A stretch of DNA of 64,000 nucleotides, taken from DASRRB01 sp036732755. Its GTDB lineage: Bacteria; Planctomycetota; B15-G4; SIAN01. Under the pieces are notes generated by a model that was not told the DNA's origin, made no database searches, and was given only the letters and a program-made list of their open reading frames with translations. Below, piece after piece: positions 1 to 8,178 of the stretch. The stretch covers positions 1-64,000 of the forward strand of contig DAINBU010000001.1 in assembly GCA_036732755.1 (NCBI GenBank), read 5' to 3'. Position numbers and translations under genes: made by a program. How positions within the stretch are numbered: the stretch's first letter is position 1; each line of letters opens with the position of its first letter.

Positions 1-1540
1 CACCGGGTACCCGAGCGACCTTTCCGCGGACGGACGCTGCGTCCTCTTCCGGAGCGACTCCGCGGACTTCGTCCCGAACGACGAGAACGACTGGTTCGAC
101 CTGTTCGTCCGGGACCTCGAGACCGGCGCGGTCGAACGCGTGAACGTCGCCGACGACGGCAGCGAAGATCCCGGCTCGGGGGGCGTCTCGCCGCGGGGCT
201 CGATCTCCGGCGACGGACGGTTCGTCGCGTTTGCGACCCGGGGTGAGCTCGACCCGGCCGACGTCGGCGACCTCGACGTCTACCTGCGCGACCGCGCCGC
301 CGGGACCACGACCCTCGTCAGTCGCGCCCCGGCGCGCGTCGGGACGAAGCACGACTCCTCGTCGCCGCAGGTCTCGCGCGACGGCTCCTGGGTCGTGTTC
401 GTCAGCTCGGTCAGCAACCTCGTGGACGGCGACACCAACGACGCGAAGGACGTCTTCGCCTGGGAGCGCGCAACCGGGACGATCACGCGCGTCTCGACCG
501 ATGCGGCGGGGAACCAGCTCGACGTCGCGAGCGGCGGCGACGTCGCGATCTCCGCCGACGGGACGCAGGTCGCCTTCGTCATCGGCCGTATTCCCGCGGC
601 CGTCGAGCCCGGGAACGTTTTCATCAAGGACCGGGTGAGCGGCGCCCTCGAGGAGGTGGACGGAGACGAATCGGGAGGCTCATTCGCGAGCAGCGCCAAA
701 TCCCGCGGACTCTCTCCCGATGGCCGCTTCGTGCTGTTCGAGACGTTCGACGGACTCGTCGCCTCCGACCTGAACGGCCGGCTCGACGGCTACGTCCGCG
801 ACCGGACGCTCGCGACGGTGGAGTGCGTGACGCTCGGCACCGGTTCGCGGCTCCTCGCCGCGGACCAGAGCCCGACCGGGATGTCCGACGACGCGCGCCG
901 CATCGCGTTCATGTCCGACGATGACGCGTCGGGGGACGACTCGAATACGACGTCGGACGGTTTCGTCTTCCTGCGCGACAGCGGCGTCGCGCTGCGGGTC
1001 ACGCTGGGGCCGCAGGACCAGCAGTCGCTGTCTCGGAGTTCGATTGCGCGACTCTCGGCGGACGGCCGCACCGCGCTCTTCTGGAGCGACTCTTCCAATG
1101 TCTGGCCTGGGAAACTCGACGGCTTCACCGACACCTTCGTCCGCGTGCTCAGCGACGTCCCCTCCGCATGGAACAACTACGGAGACGGACTCGACGGCCG
1201 CTTCGGGACGCCGTCGCTGACGCTCGACGCGCTGCCGCGCCGCAACACGACGATCGGCCTCCACATCGGCAACTCGTCCGGCCTCTACAGCAGCGGGGTG
1301 CTGTTCCTCGGCTTCGCGAGCGCGTCGCTCCCGACGTCGCTCGGCGGCACGCTCCTCGTCGCGCCGGCTGCCACGTTCCCGGTGCCGCTTTCACCCTGGG
1401 ACAACGCGCTCGTCGCGACGGTCCCGAGCTCGGGCAATCTGCCTGGACTCCACCTCTACCTGCAGGTCCTCGAAGTCGACCCGTGGGCGGTGAAGGGCGT
1501 GTCGTTCACGGCGGGGCTCGACCTGACGATCGGCGATTGA
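1..1540 (+). CDS. PD40/TolB-like beta-propeller protein, 5' partial
   Basis: The reading frame is open from base 2, so the gene begins before the window and the ATG at 140 is internal. The product has repeated blades with the pattern S.DGR.V.F.......D.......D.F.RD, typical of PD40 (WD40-like TolB) propellers, which usually sit outside the cytoplasm and bind proteins or ligands. The last 110 residues form a separate beta-rich module ending in the pattern LYLQ.LE.DPWA.KGVSFTAGL. It is a close paralogue of the gene at 3324-4952, which shows that roughly 60 N-terminal residues including the signal peptide are missing here. It is followed after 40 bases by a second PD40 gene on the same strand. 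The ligand is unknown. Confidence 0.9.
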   Translation, partial: TGYPSDLSADGRCVLFRSDSADFVPNDENDWFDLFVRDLETGAVERVNVADDGSEDPGSGGVSPRGSISGDGRFVAFATRGELDPADVGDLDVYLRDRAAGTTTLVSRAPARVGTKHDSSSPQVSRDGSWVVFVSSVSNLVDGDTNDAKDVFAWERATGTITRVSTDAAGNQLDVASGGDVAISADGTQVAFVIGRIPAAVEPGNVFIKDRVSGALEEVDGDESGGSFASSAKSRGLSPDGRFVLFETFDGLVASDLNGRLDGYVRDRTLATVECVTLGTGSRLLAADQSPTGMSDDARRIAFMSDDDASGDDSNTTSDGFVFLRDSGVALRVTLGPQDQQSLSRSSIARLSADGRTALFWSDSSNVWPGKLDGFTDTFVRVLSDVPSAWNNYGDGLDGRFGTPSLTLDALPRRNTTIGLHIGNSSGLYSSGVLFLGFASASLPTSLGGTLLVAPAATFPVPLSPWDNALVATVPSSGNLPGLHLYLQVLEVDPWAVKGVSFTAGLDLTIGD

Positions 1541-1580
1541 ACCGCGGCGCGCGACGCCAAACGAGAAGGAGAACTCCGTG

Positions 1581-3311
1581 ATGTCCAGACACCATCGCCG
1601 CGCGCATTCGTGGCTGCTCACGGCCGGCGGGCTCTTCCTGGCGCAACTCAGCGCGCATGCGCAGTCGATCGTCCGCGTCGACGTCGCGAACGATGGCAGC
1701 GAGACGTCGGGCATCGCGATCTTCGTCGACGTCAGCGCCGACGGAACGAAGGTCGTCTTCTCGAGCGGCGTGGACGGGCTGGATCCTGGCGACGCCAACC
1801 ATCAGGCGGACATCCTCCTGCGCGACGTGGTCGCCGGCACGACGGTGCTCGTGAGCGTGGACTCGAACGGGAATCAGGGGAACAACTCCTGCTCGCGTCC
1901 GCGCATTTCCGGAGACGGACGATGCGTGGCGTTCGAGAGTCTCGCCAACAACCTCGTCGACTCCGACGACAACCACCACACGGACGTCTTCCTGCGCGAC
2001 CTGATCGCCGCGACGACGGCGCGCGTCAGCGTGGCGACGGACGGCTCGGAGGCGAACGGCGAAAACGGGATTGCCGCGATCTCCGGCGACGGGAATCGGA
2101 TCCTCTTCTGGAGCGATGCGACCAATCTCATCCCGGACGATCACAACGGTCGCCGGGACCTGTTCGTGCGCGACGTCGCCGCCGCCTCGACCGTCCGAGT
2201 CGACACTGCGGACGACGGGACGGAGGCGAACCAGGGCGCGATGTTCGGCAGCATCAGTCGGGACGGACAGATCGTGATGTTCACCACCGCCGCGTCGAAC
2301 CTCGTTCCCGGCGACACGAACGGTGCTTCGGACGTCTTCGTGCGCGATCTTTCGACGGGAACGATCGTGCGAGCGAGCGTCGATGCGACGGGCGCAGAGA
2401 TCCCGTGGGGTTGCGGGAACCCCAAGGCGGACGGATTCGGCAACGCGCTCTCGTCGGACGGTCGATTCGTCGCTTTCACGACCCAGCAGGGCGACCTGAT
2501 TGAGGACGACGACAACTACGCGTACGACGTCTTCCTGCGCGATCTCGTCGCGGGAACGACCACGATCCAGAGCCTCGATTCGGACGGTTCGATCTCGGCG
2601 TCGGACAGCGCGAAGATCGACATCGGAACATTCGCGACCGGCGTCTCCGACGGCGGTCGCTTCGTCTTGATGGAGGGCGCCGCGCTGACGCTCGCGCCGC
2701 ACGAGGAGACGAACATCTGGTACGCCGACGTCTACGTCCGCGATAGGAAGCTCGCGATGACGACGCGCCAGAGCAACGACCCGAACGGCTGCGCCGCGAA
2801 CAATGCGAGCTTCCGATCCCGCTTTACCGCCGACGGAGCGTGCGTCGCCTTCATCAGTCTCGCGGACAACTTGATCGATGGCCATCCGACCCAAGGGGAG
2901 TGTGCGTTCCTCGTGCGCCGGCCTTTGCGCGCCGCGACCTCGGAAAGCTACGGCTCCGGTCTCGACGGGGAGCTGGGAGCTCCCGCGCTGTCCGCGGCCA
3001 CACCGCCTCTCCTGAACCAGTCGTGCGACGTCAAGCTCACGAATTCGTCGGATCAATGGACGGTCGGACTCCTGTTCCTCGGCGTCGAGCCGACGCAGAT
3101 CCCGACGCGCCTGGGCGGTGACCTTCTCGTAGTCGCGCAGTGGACACAGCTCGTCGTCGTCCCGCCCTCCGGCGTCGACCTGGTCGCGAGGCTCCCCCAC
3201 GACGAGCGACTCGCGGCGACCGACCTGTATCTGCAGGCGCTCGAGCTCGACGCGACCGCAATCCATGGCATCTCGTTCACGGCGGGGCTCGCGCTCCATC
3301 CGGGGTTCTGA
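1581..3311 (+). CDS. Exported PD40/TolB-like beta-propeller protein
   Basis: The 576-residue product starts with a signal peptide (basic start, hydrophobic stretch at about 12-24, cleavage after AHA). It then has a long run of PD40 blades and a C-terminal beta module of about 110 residues beginning near YGSGLDGELG. ATG 1581 is preferred over GTG 1578 because AAGGAGA at 1566-1572 is about 8 bases upstream of it. It is the middle gene of three PD40 genes in tandem and is more divergent than its two neighbours. A periplasmic or surface location is inferred from the signal peptide and repeats; no enzymatic residues are recognised. Confidence 0.92.
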   Translation: MSRHHRRAHSWLLTAGGLFLAQLSAHAQSIVRVDVANDGSETSGIAIFVDVSADGTKVVFSSGVDGLDPGDANHQADILLRDVVAGTTVLVSVDSNGNQGNNSCSRPRISGDGRCVAFESLANNLVDSDDNHHTDVFLRDLIAATTARVSVATDGSEANGENGIAAISGDGNRILFWSDATNLIPDDHNGRRDLFVRDVAAASTVRVDTADDGTEANQGAMFGSISRDGQIVMFTTAASNLVPGDTNGASDVFVRDLSTGTIVRASVDATGAEIPWGCGNPKADGFGNALSSDGRFVAFTTQQGDLIEDDDNYAYDVFLRDLVAGTTTIQSLDSDGSISASDSAKIDIGTFATGVSDGGRFVLMEGAALTLAPHEETNIWYADVYVRDRKLAMTTRQSNDPNGCAANNASFRSRFTADGACVAFISLADNLIDGHPTQGECAFLVRRPLRAATSESYGSGLDGELGAPALSAATPPLLNQSCDVKLTNSSDQWTVGLLFLGVEPTQIPTRLGGDLLVVAQWTQLVVVPPSGVDLVARLPHDERLAATDLYLQALELDATAIHGISFTAGLALHPGF

Positions 3312-3323
3312 GGAGGTCGCGTG

Positions 3324-4952
3324 ATGAATCGCCGCATCCGTTCGAGCATGCGCCTCGTGCTCGCGCCCCTGCTCGCGCTGCCGCTCGTCGCGACTGCGAG
3401 TCGCGCCGACGACACGAAGCTCGTGACGACGCGCGACGGGACGACTCCGCTCGGGGGCTGGCCGCTCGACATGAGTCCCGACGGACTGCACGTCCTGTTC
3501 AAGAGCAACTCGTCGGACTACGTCGACGACGACACGAACGGGCTGGAGGACCTGTTCGTCCGCGACCTCGACTCCGGCACGGTCGAGCGCGTGAACGTGG
3601 CGGACGACGAGAGCGAGTCTTCGTCCGGGGGCATTCAGTTCCAATTTGACGGGAGCATCTCGGCGGACGGCCGGTTCGTCGCCTTCGCGACCGAAGCGAA
3701 GCTCGACGCCGCCGACAACTCGGGGAAGGACGTCTACCTGCGTGACCGCGTCGACGGCACGACCGTGCTCGTAAGCCATTCGCCCGCGAAGCTCGGTATC
3801 TTCCGGCACTCCTTCTATCCGCGCGTCACGCCCGACGGGTCGTTCGTCGTATTCACCAGCGCGGTCCCCAATCTCGTCAGCGGCGACGGCAACAACGGCT
3901 GGGATGTCTTCGAATGGGAGCGCGCGACGGGCGCCATCACGATGGTGTCGACCGACTCGACGGGCAAGCAGCTTCCACAGTCCTATCTCGGGACACCGTG
4001 CGTCACCGCCGACGGCAAGACCGTCGCATTCCCGATCGGGACCCATGCCCCGTACACCATCAACACCGTCGTCAAGGACCTCGTGACGGGGACGCTCGAG
4101 CAGGTCGACGGCAACGAGGCGGGCGACGCGTTCGCGAACCAGTCATGGCCGGCGTCCATGACCCCCGACGGGCGTTTCGTGCTGCTCTACACCGTGGATC
4201 CGCTCGTCGCCGCGGACGGCAACCGAAAGCGGGACGGATATGTGCGCGATCGCCAGCTCGGCACGATTGAGCGAGTCACCCTCGGCGCCGGCATGCGGGA
4301 GCTCGTGAACGACCAGACTCCAGTCGGCATGTCCGACGATGCTCGCCGAATCGCGTTCCAATCGATCGCGGACGCCTCTGGAGACGACACCAACGGAGTT
4401 CTCGACGGCTTCGTCTTCGATCGCGACTCGGGTGCTGCGTTGCGCGTCACCCTCCGCATGGACGGACGAGAGCTCCATTTCGGCTCCGCAGTTTCGAAAC
4501 TCTCGGCGGATGGCCGGCGGGCGCTCTATTTCTCGACCAGCGACGTGCTGCAGCGAGATCTCGGCGATATCCCCGCGACCTGGACCAACTTCGGAACCGG
4601 CTTCGATGGCCGGTTCGGCACGCCGACGATCACGCTCGATGCGCCTCCGCGCCGCTCCACTCGTGTCTCCGTGCAGGTCGGCAATTCGTCGGGCCTCTAC
4701 GCCGCGAGCGTGGTCTTCGTCGGCTTCGCCAGTGCGTCGCTCCCGACGTCGCTCGGAGGGACGCTGCTCGTCGATCCGTTCACGAGTCTTTTCCTTCCGC
4801 TGACGCCGCTCGGAGGCGAGATCTCGTTCACCGTCCCGACGGACGGCGAACTGCCGGGACTCCATCTGTATCTGCAGGCCCTCGAAATCGACCCGTGGGC
4901 GGCGAAGGGCGTGTCGTTCACGCCGGGACTCGACGCGACGATTGGGGACTGA
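3324..4952 (+). CDS. Exported PD40/TolB-like beta-propeller protein
   Basis: The product of about 542 residues has a signal peptide, PD40 blades from about residue 35 to 415 and the C-terminal beta module seen in the two upstream genes. A strong AGGAGG at 3311-3316 overlaps the stop codon of the preceding gene and favours ATG 3324 over GTG 3321. It is a close paralogue of the partial gene at the window start: both share the NVADD, MSDDARRIAF and SSGLY segments, so one probably arose by duplication of the other. The three genes look like one operon. The downstream gene is convergent, 15 bases away. Confidence 0.93.
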   Translation: MNRRIRSSMRLVLAPLLALPLVATASRADDTKLVTTRDGTTPLGGWPLDMSPDGLHVLFKSNSSDYVDDDTNGLEDLFVRDLDSGTVERVNVADDESESSSGGIQFQFDGSISADGRFVAFATEAKLDAADNSGKDVYLRDRVDGTTVLVSHSPAKLGIFRHSFYPRVTPDGSFVVFTSAVPNLVSGDGNNGWDVFEWERATGAITMVSTDSTGKQLPQSYLGTPCVTADGKTVAFPIGTHAPYTINTVVKDLVTGTLEQVDGNEAGDAFANQSWPASMTPDGRFVLLYTVDPLVAADGNRKRDGYVRDRQLGTIERVTLGAGMRELVNDQTPVGMSDDARRIAFQSIADASGDDTNGVLDGFVFDRDSGAALRVTLRMDGRELHFGSAVSKLSADGRRALYFSTSDVLQRDLGDIPATWTNFGTGFDGRFGTPTITLDAPPRRSTRVSVQVGNSSGLYAASVVFVGFASASLPTSLGGTLLVDPFTSLFLPLTPLGGEISFTVPTDGELPGLHLYLQALEIDPWAAKGVSFTPGLDATIGD

Positions 4953-4967
4953 CGCGAGACCCTTGCC

Positions 4968-5369
4968 TTAGCGGGTTCGCGTCGCGCGTGAACGTGAACG
5001 TGAGGGGGAGGACGACGGGCGCCTCGTCGCTCTGCGGCGCGCGCGCGACGGCGTCGCGCGACGCTCCGTGCAGCTCGGGCAGCCGTCGTCGAGCGGTCCG
5101 GCCCACTTGGGGAGCGGCTTCCCCGTCGTCCAGTGGTAGAGCACGACGGGATCGACGTCGGCGTCGTTCGGCCACCCGATCGTCCCGGTGTCGCGCTCGA
5201 CGCGGACCCGGCGGAAGTAGGCGGGTGCGAAGAGGGGCCGGAAGACGCCCTTGCGAGGAAGCCAGCGGGCGAGGTCGACTTCGCCGGAAGCGCCGTCGTC
5301 GAACTTCAGACGCAAACGCATTCCACCGAGCGGACGCACCGAAACGACGTCGACGAGATCAGGAGTCAT
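4968..5369 (-). CDS. DUF2442 domain protein with basic C-terminal tail
   Basis: The first 85 residues match the DUF2442 pattern: V..V.P.....L.L.FDDG..G.VDL..WL, then VF.PL..P.YF..V..D...GTI.WPND.D..P. The family is small and of unknown function, often found beside toxin-antitoxin-like genes. Here the protein runs on for about 45 residues rich in Arg, Ser and Thr, making it 133 residues against the usual 80-95. It is the last gene of a minus-strand set, starting 11 bases after the HD-domain gene stops. The tail may be read-through into formerly non-coding DNA, because it ends only 15 bases from the convergent PD40 gene. Confidence 0.85.
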   Translation of the reverse strand: MTPDLVDVVSVRPLGGMRLRLKFDDGASGEVDLARWLPRKGVFRPLFAPAYFRRVRVERDTGTIGWPNDADVDPVVLYHWTTGKPLPKWAGPLDDGCPSCTERRATPSRARRRATRRPSSSPSRSRSRATRTR

Positions 5370-5380
5370 GGCACGGCATC

Positions 5381-5986
5381 CTACTTCACCAGCCCCAGCT
5401 CGCCCCCAAACGGCTTCAACGCCTCGATCACGAACCCCACGTGCTCGCCCATCTCGACCCCGAGCAACTTCACCCCCGCCTCGATCTCCTCGCGCTCCAC
5501 CTTTGCCGCGAAGCCCTTGTCCTTCAGCTTCTTCAGCACGCTCTTCGGCTCGAGCGTCGTGATGCCGCCGGGCCGCACGAGACAGCAGGCGCCGACGAAG
5601 CCAGTGAGCTCGTCGCACGCGAGCAGCGCCTTGTCGAGCGCGCTCTCGTAAGGGACATTCCACTTGGTGTAGTGCGCGCTGATCGCGTGGGCGAGCTCGG
5701 GCTCGCCGCGCTCGCGCAGCCAGGTGACGATCCGATGGGGATGCTCCTGCGGCCACTGCTCGTAGTCGGCGTCGTGGAGCATGCCGGCGAGGCCGAAGAG
5801 CTCGACGAGTGCGGCGGCTTCGGCCGCGCTGCCGGCGTCACCGGCTCCGCTCGCGCCGCCGTAGCGGCCGGCGGCGGCGCGCATCACCACCTCGACGGCG
5901 CGCGCGTGCCTGCGCAGCGCCTCGCCCGGCGTCCACTCGCAGAGGAGGCGCCAGCCTTCGTCGCGCGTGAGGCGCGTCGCGTTCAT
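5381..5986 (-). CDS. HD-superfamily hydrolase, COG2316-like
   Basis: The 201-residue protein has a metal-binding His near residue 27 (LRRHARAVE), the HD doublet in GMLHDADYEQWPQEHP, a further His in AISAHYTKWNVP and DELTGFVGACCLVRP. This combination is typical of the predicted HD hydrolases of COG2316, whose substrate is not established. Its ATG overlaps the stop of the upstream 56-residue ORF as ATGA, so translation is probably coupled. The protein is cytoplasmic as far as can be seen. The linker near residues 41-55 is rich in Gly, Ala and Ser. Confidence 0.9.
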   Translation of the reverse strand: MNATRLTRDEGWRLLCEWTPGEALRRHARAVEVVMRAAAGRYGGASGAGDAGSAAEAAALVELFGLAGMLHDADYEQWPQEHPHRIVTWLRERGEPELAHAISAHYTKWNVPYESALDKALLACDELTGFVGACCLVRPGGITTLEPKSVLKKLKDKGFAAKVEREEIEAGVKLLGVEMGEHVGFVIEALKPFGGELGLVK

Positions 5987-6153
5987 CGGTCGAGCTCCTG
6001 CAGGTCGCCCTGCATCGCGTCGAGCATGCGCAGCACGAGACGCACGACGCGGCGCGCCTTGTCGCTGCGCGTGTCGAGCGCGCGCTCGAGCGTCGCGTCC
6101 TGCGCCGGCGCGAAGCGCGCGGATCGTACGCGCGGGCTCCCCGCCGCGGGCAT
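5983..6153 (-). CDS. Small ORF of 56 residues, coupled at both ends
   Basis: The ORF lies exactly between two convincing genes. Its ATG overlaps the TGA of the AsmA-like gene at 6153 (ATGA), and its TGA overlaps the ATG of the HD gene at 5986 (ATGA). The product is basic, with a predicted helix ending VLRMLDAMQGDLQELDR, and has no signal peptide. No family is recognised. The double stop-start overlap argues that it is translated as part of the operon. The alternative is that it is a spacer that happens to be open. Confidence 0.6.
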   Translation of the reverse strand: MPAAGSPRVRSARFAPAQDATLERALDTRSDKARRVVRLVLRMLDAMQGDLQELDR

Positions 6154-8051
6154 CAGTCGTCGGTGGGCTTGCCTCCCGCCGGCTTGGTCGCGTCCGGCTT
6201 GGGGTCGGCGGGCTTCACGTCGGAGGGCTTCTTCGCGTCCTTCGGGTCGACCTTCTTCTTGCCGAGCGGGTTGAGGTCCTTGACGCTCCCGGTCGCCTTC
6301 TTCTTCAGCGCCTCGCCCTTCGCGGCCAGCTCGTTCTTCAGCTGGTTGGCGAGCTCGCCGGCGCCCGCTTTCGCGAGGTTGTCGGCGAACGCCTTCAGGT
6401 CGACGCTCACGCGCGGATGGTCGAGCGGACCCTTGAGCGAGATCGGGACGGCGATCTCCTTCACGGCCGTCGCGCCGAGCTTCGGCAGCTCGATCGTCGT
6501 GTTCTTCAGGACGACGTTCAGCGGGTTGTCGAAGGCGGCGGCCTCGCCCTTCCCCCAGCCGAGGCGGAAGCCGGCGTCGAGCGTGCCGCCGTGGGCGGGC
6601 GCGTGGCCGAGCTTGCCTGCGAACCTCCCGACGACGTCGTCGGTCGCGAGCCCGGCGAGCTTGACGTCGAGGAAGCTCCGGCCCGGCACGCGCGCCTCGC
6701 TGCCGAGCGAAGCGTCGATCGCGCAGGCGCCGCCCTGCGTCCGGATCGTCACGCGCGGCGCGCCGTCGACGAGGCCGGGGTCGGTCGAGAGGTTCTCGAT
6801 CCTGAGGTCGACCGACATTCCGAGGGAATCGCTCCGGATGTCTTTCGCGACGACTTCGCCGATCTGCAGCGAGGGCGCCCCCTCGATCAGGTGGGTCGCC
6901 GCGACGTTGCGCCACCCCTTCGCCGCGACCTCCTTTTCGAGGCGCTCCTTCAACGTCGCGTCGTCGGACGGCGCGCCCGCCGGGTCGCGCGGGCGGCTCT
7001 TCAGCTTCTCCAGCCACTCCCGGCCCTGTTTCAGCCGCTCCTGCCAGACCCTCGCGTCCGCCACGTAGTCGTCGAGGGTCTTGCTCTCGCCCTCGGGAGC
7101 GGGCGGCGGCGAAGGCTCGGTCGGCGGCGTGACGAGGACGCCCGGCGTCGCGCGCGGCGCGCCGTGGCGGGTCTCCTTGGCGACGAGCCGGTCGATCTTC
7201 AGGCGCTTGCGCAGCAGGTCGGCGCCCGAGAGGTCGCCTTCGAGGAGCGCGGCGCGGAAGAGGTCGTGGTCGAGCGCCTGCTTGTCGCAGAGCGCGAGCC
7301 CGTGCACGGCGAGGCGGCTGTTCCCGAGGTCGAGGTCGACGGCGGCCACGTCGACGGTCGCGCCGTTCGCCGCCTCGAGGCCGCTCTTGAGTTCGCGCGT
7401 GAGCAGCGGTCCGAGGAGGAAGCCCTGCGCGAAGACGACGCCGCCGATCAGGATCGCCACGACCACGACGCCGGAGATCCGGATCGGGTTGCCGACGCGG
7501 CGCGCCGCGACGTCGGAGTAGGTGTCGAGCTTGTGCTTCGATCCGAACAGCACCCAGGAGAGGAAGCGCACCAGCGCCTTGTCCTTGTGGCGCGCGTAGA
7601 AGCCCGAGCCCGACTCGACCTTCGCCATCGCGGCGCGGAACGCCTTCAGCGGCAGGCAGAGGAGGAAGCCCGCGGCGATTCCGACGACGAGCCCCAGCAC
7701 GAGGCCGCCCGCGCAGACGTAGTACTCGAAGCCGCACCAGGCGCCGACCGGCGCGTTGATGACGCGCGTGAAGAAGCCGCGTGTCGGACCGTCGAGCAGG
7801 AAGCGGCCGAGCGCGAACGCGACCGGCATCGTCGCGAGCGACGCGAGGTGGGAGAGACCGCCGATCAGGCCGGCGACGAAGAGGTTCGCGTTCAGAACGA
7901 CCAGCAGCGCGAACAGCCCGAGCACCAGCGCCGGAGCGCGCGCCATGCTCGGCGTGAAGCCGAGCAGCGCGCCGAGCCAGCACGCAACGTGGATCTGGAA
8001 CGGCGTCGCCGAGCCGCGCAGCAGCGCGCCGACATTGCGGATCGAGAACAT
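6153..8051 (-). CDS. Envelope protein: TIGR03546-like membrane part fused to TIGR03545/AsmA-like part
   Basis: The N-terminal 165 residues contain several hydrophobic segments and the motif FQIHVACWLGALLGF, resembling the TIGR03546 membrane family. After another membrane segment near 190-215 comes a long beta-rich region with an AsmA-like opening (GATVDVAAVDLDLGN.RL.VHGL) resembling TIGR03545. The two families usually occur as adjacent genes in bacteria with outer membranes; here they appear as one chain of 632 residues. AsmA-like proteins span the periplasm and are linked to lipid or envelope transport, so that role is inferred. The last 70 residues are rich in Lys, Pro and Asp. It is the first gene of a four-gene minus-strand set. 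Confidence 0.75.
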   Translation of the reverse strand: MFSIRNVGALLRGSATPFQIHVACWLGALLGFTPSMARAPALVLGLFALLVVLNANLFVAGLIGGLSHLASLATMPVAFALGRFLLDGPTRGFFTRVINAPVGAWCGFEYYVCAGGLVLGLVVGIAAGFLLCLPLKAFRAAMAKVESGSGFYARHKDKALVRFLSWVLFGSKHKLDTYSDVAARRVGNPIRISGVVVVAILIGGVVFAQGFLLGPLLTRELKSGLEAANGATVDVAAVDLDLGNSRLAVHGLALCDKQALDHDLFRAALLEGDLSGADLLRKRLKIDRLVAKETRHGAPRATPGVLVTPPTEPSPPPAPEGESKTLDDYVADARVWQERLKQGREWLEKLKSRPRDPAGAPSDDATLKERLEKEVAAKGWRNVAATHLIEGAPSLQIGEVVAKDIRSDSLGMSVDLRIENLSTDPGLVDGAPRVTIRTQGGACAIDASLGSEARVPGRSFLDVKLAGLATDDVVGRFAGKLGHAPAHGGTLDAGFRLGWGKGEAAAFDNPLNVVLKNTTIELPKLGATAVKEIAVPISLKGPLDHPRVSVDLKAFADNLAKAGAGELANQLKNELAAKGEALKKKATGSVKDLNPLGKKKVDPKDAKKPSDVKPADPKPDATKPAGGKPTDD

Positions 8052-8132
8052 GGGACGGGGCTTCTCCGCGCTGTCCGCGGAGTGCGGACGAAGCGCATGA
8101 GAAAGCCCGATTCGCCCCCGACAGTCAAGGGG

Positions 8133-8161
8133 CTCGGCGCGGATTCGACGCGCGCGCCGAG
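8133..8161 (-). other. Perfect inverted repeat, possible terminator
   Basis: CTCGGCGCG and CGCGCCGAG form a perfect 9-bp stem around an 11-base loop. It lies 18 bases beyond the stop of the FG-GAP gene on the minus strand. No T-run follows, so it is a weak terminator candidate. Confidence 0.45.
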
Positions 8162-8178
8162 GTGCGGCGCGCGACCGC

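Noticed and set aside
1506..4046. A long open frame on the minus strand across the PD40 genes, and similar long antisense frames elsewhere (for example plus strand over 14642-19096 and 8260-11229).
   Set aside because: They are mirror frames of clear genes in DNA with very high GC at third positions. Their products are rich in Arg, Ala and Val without domains, and no start signals are present.
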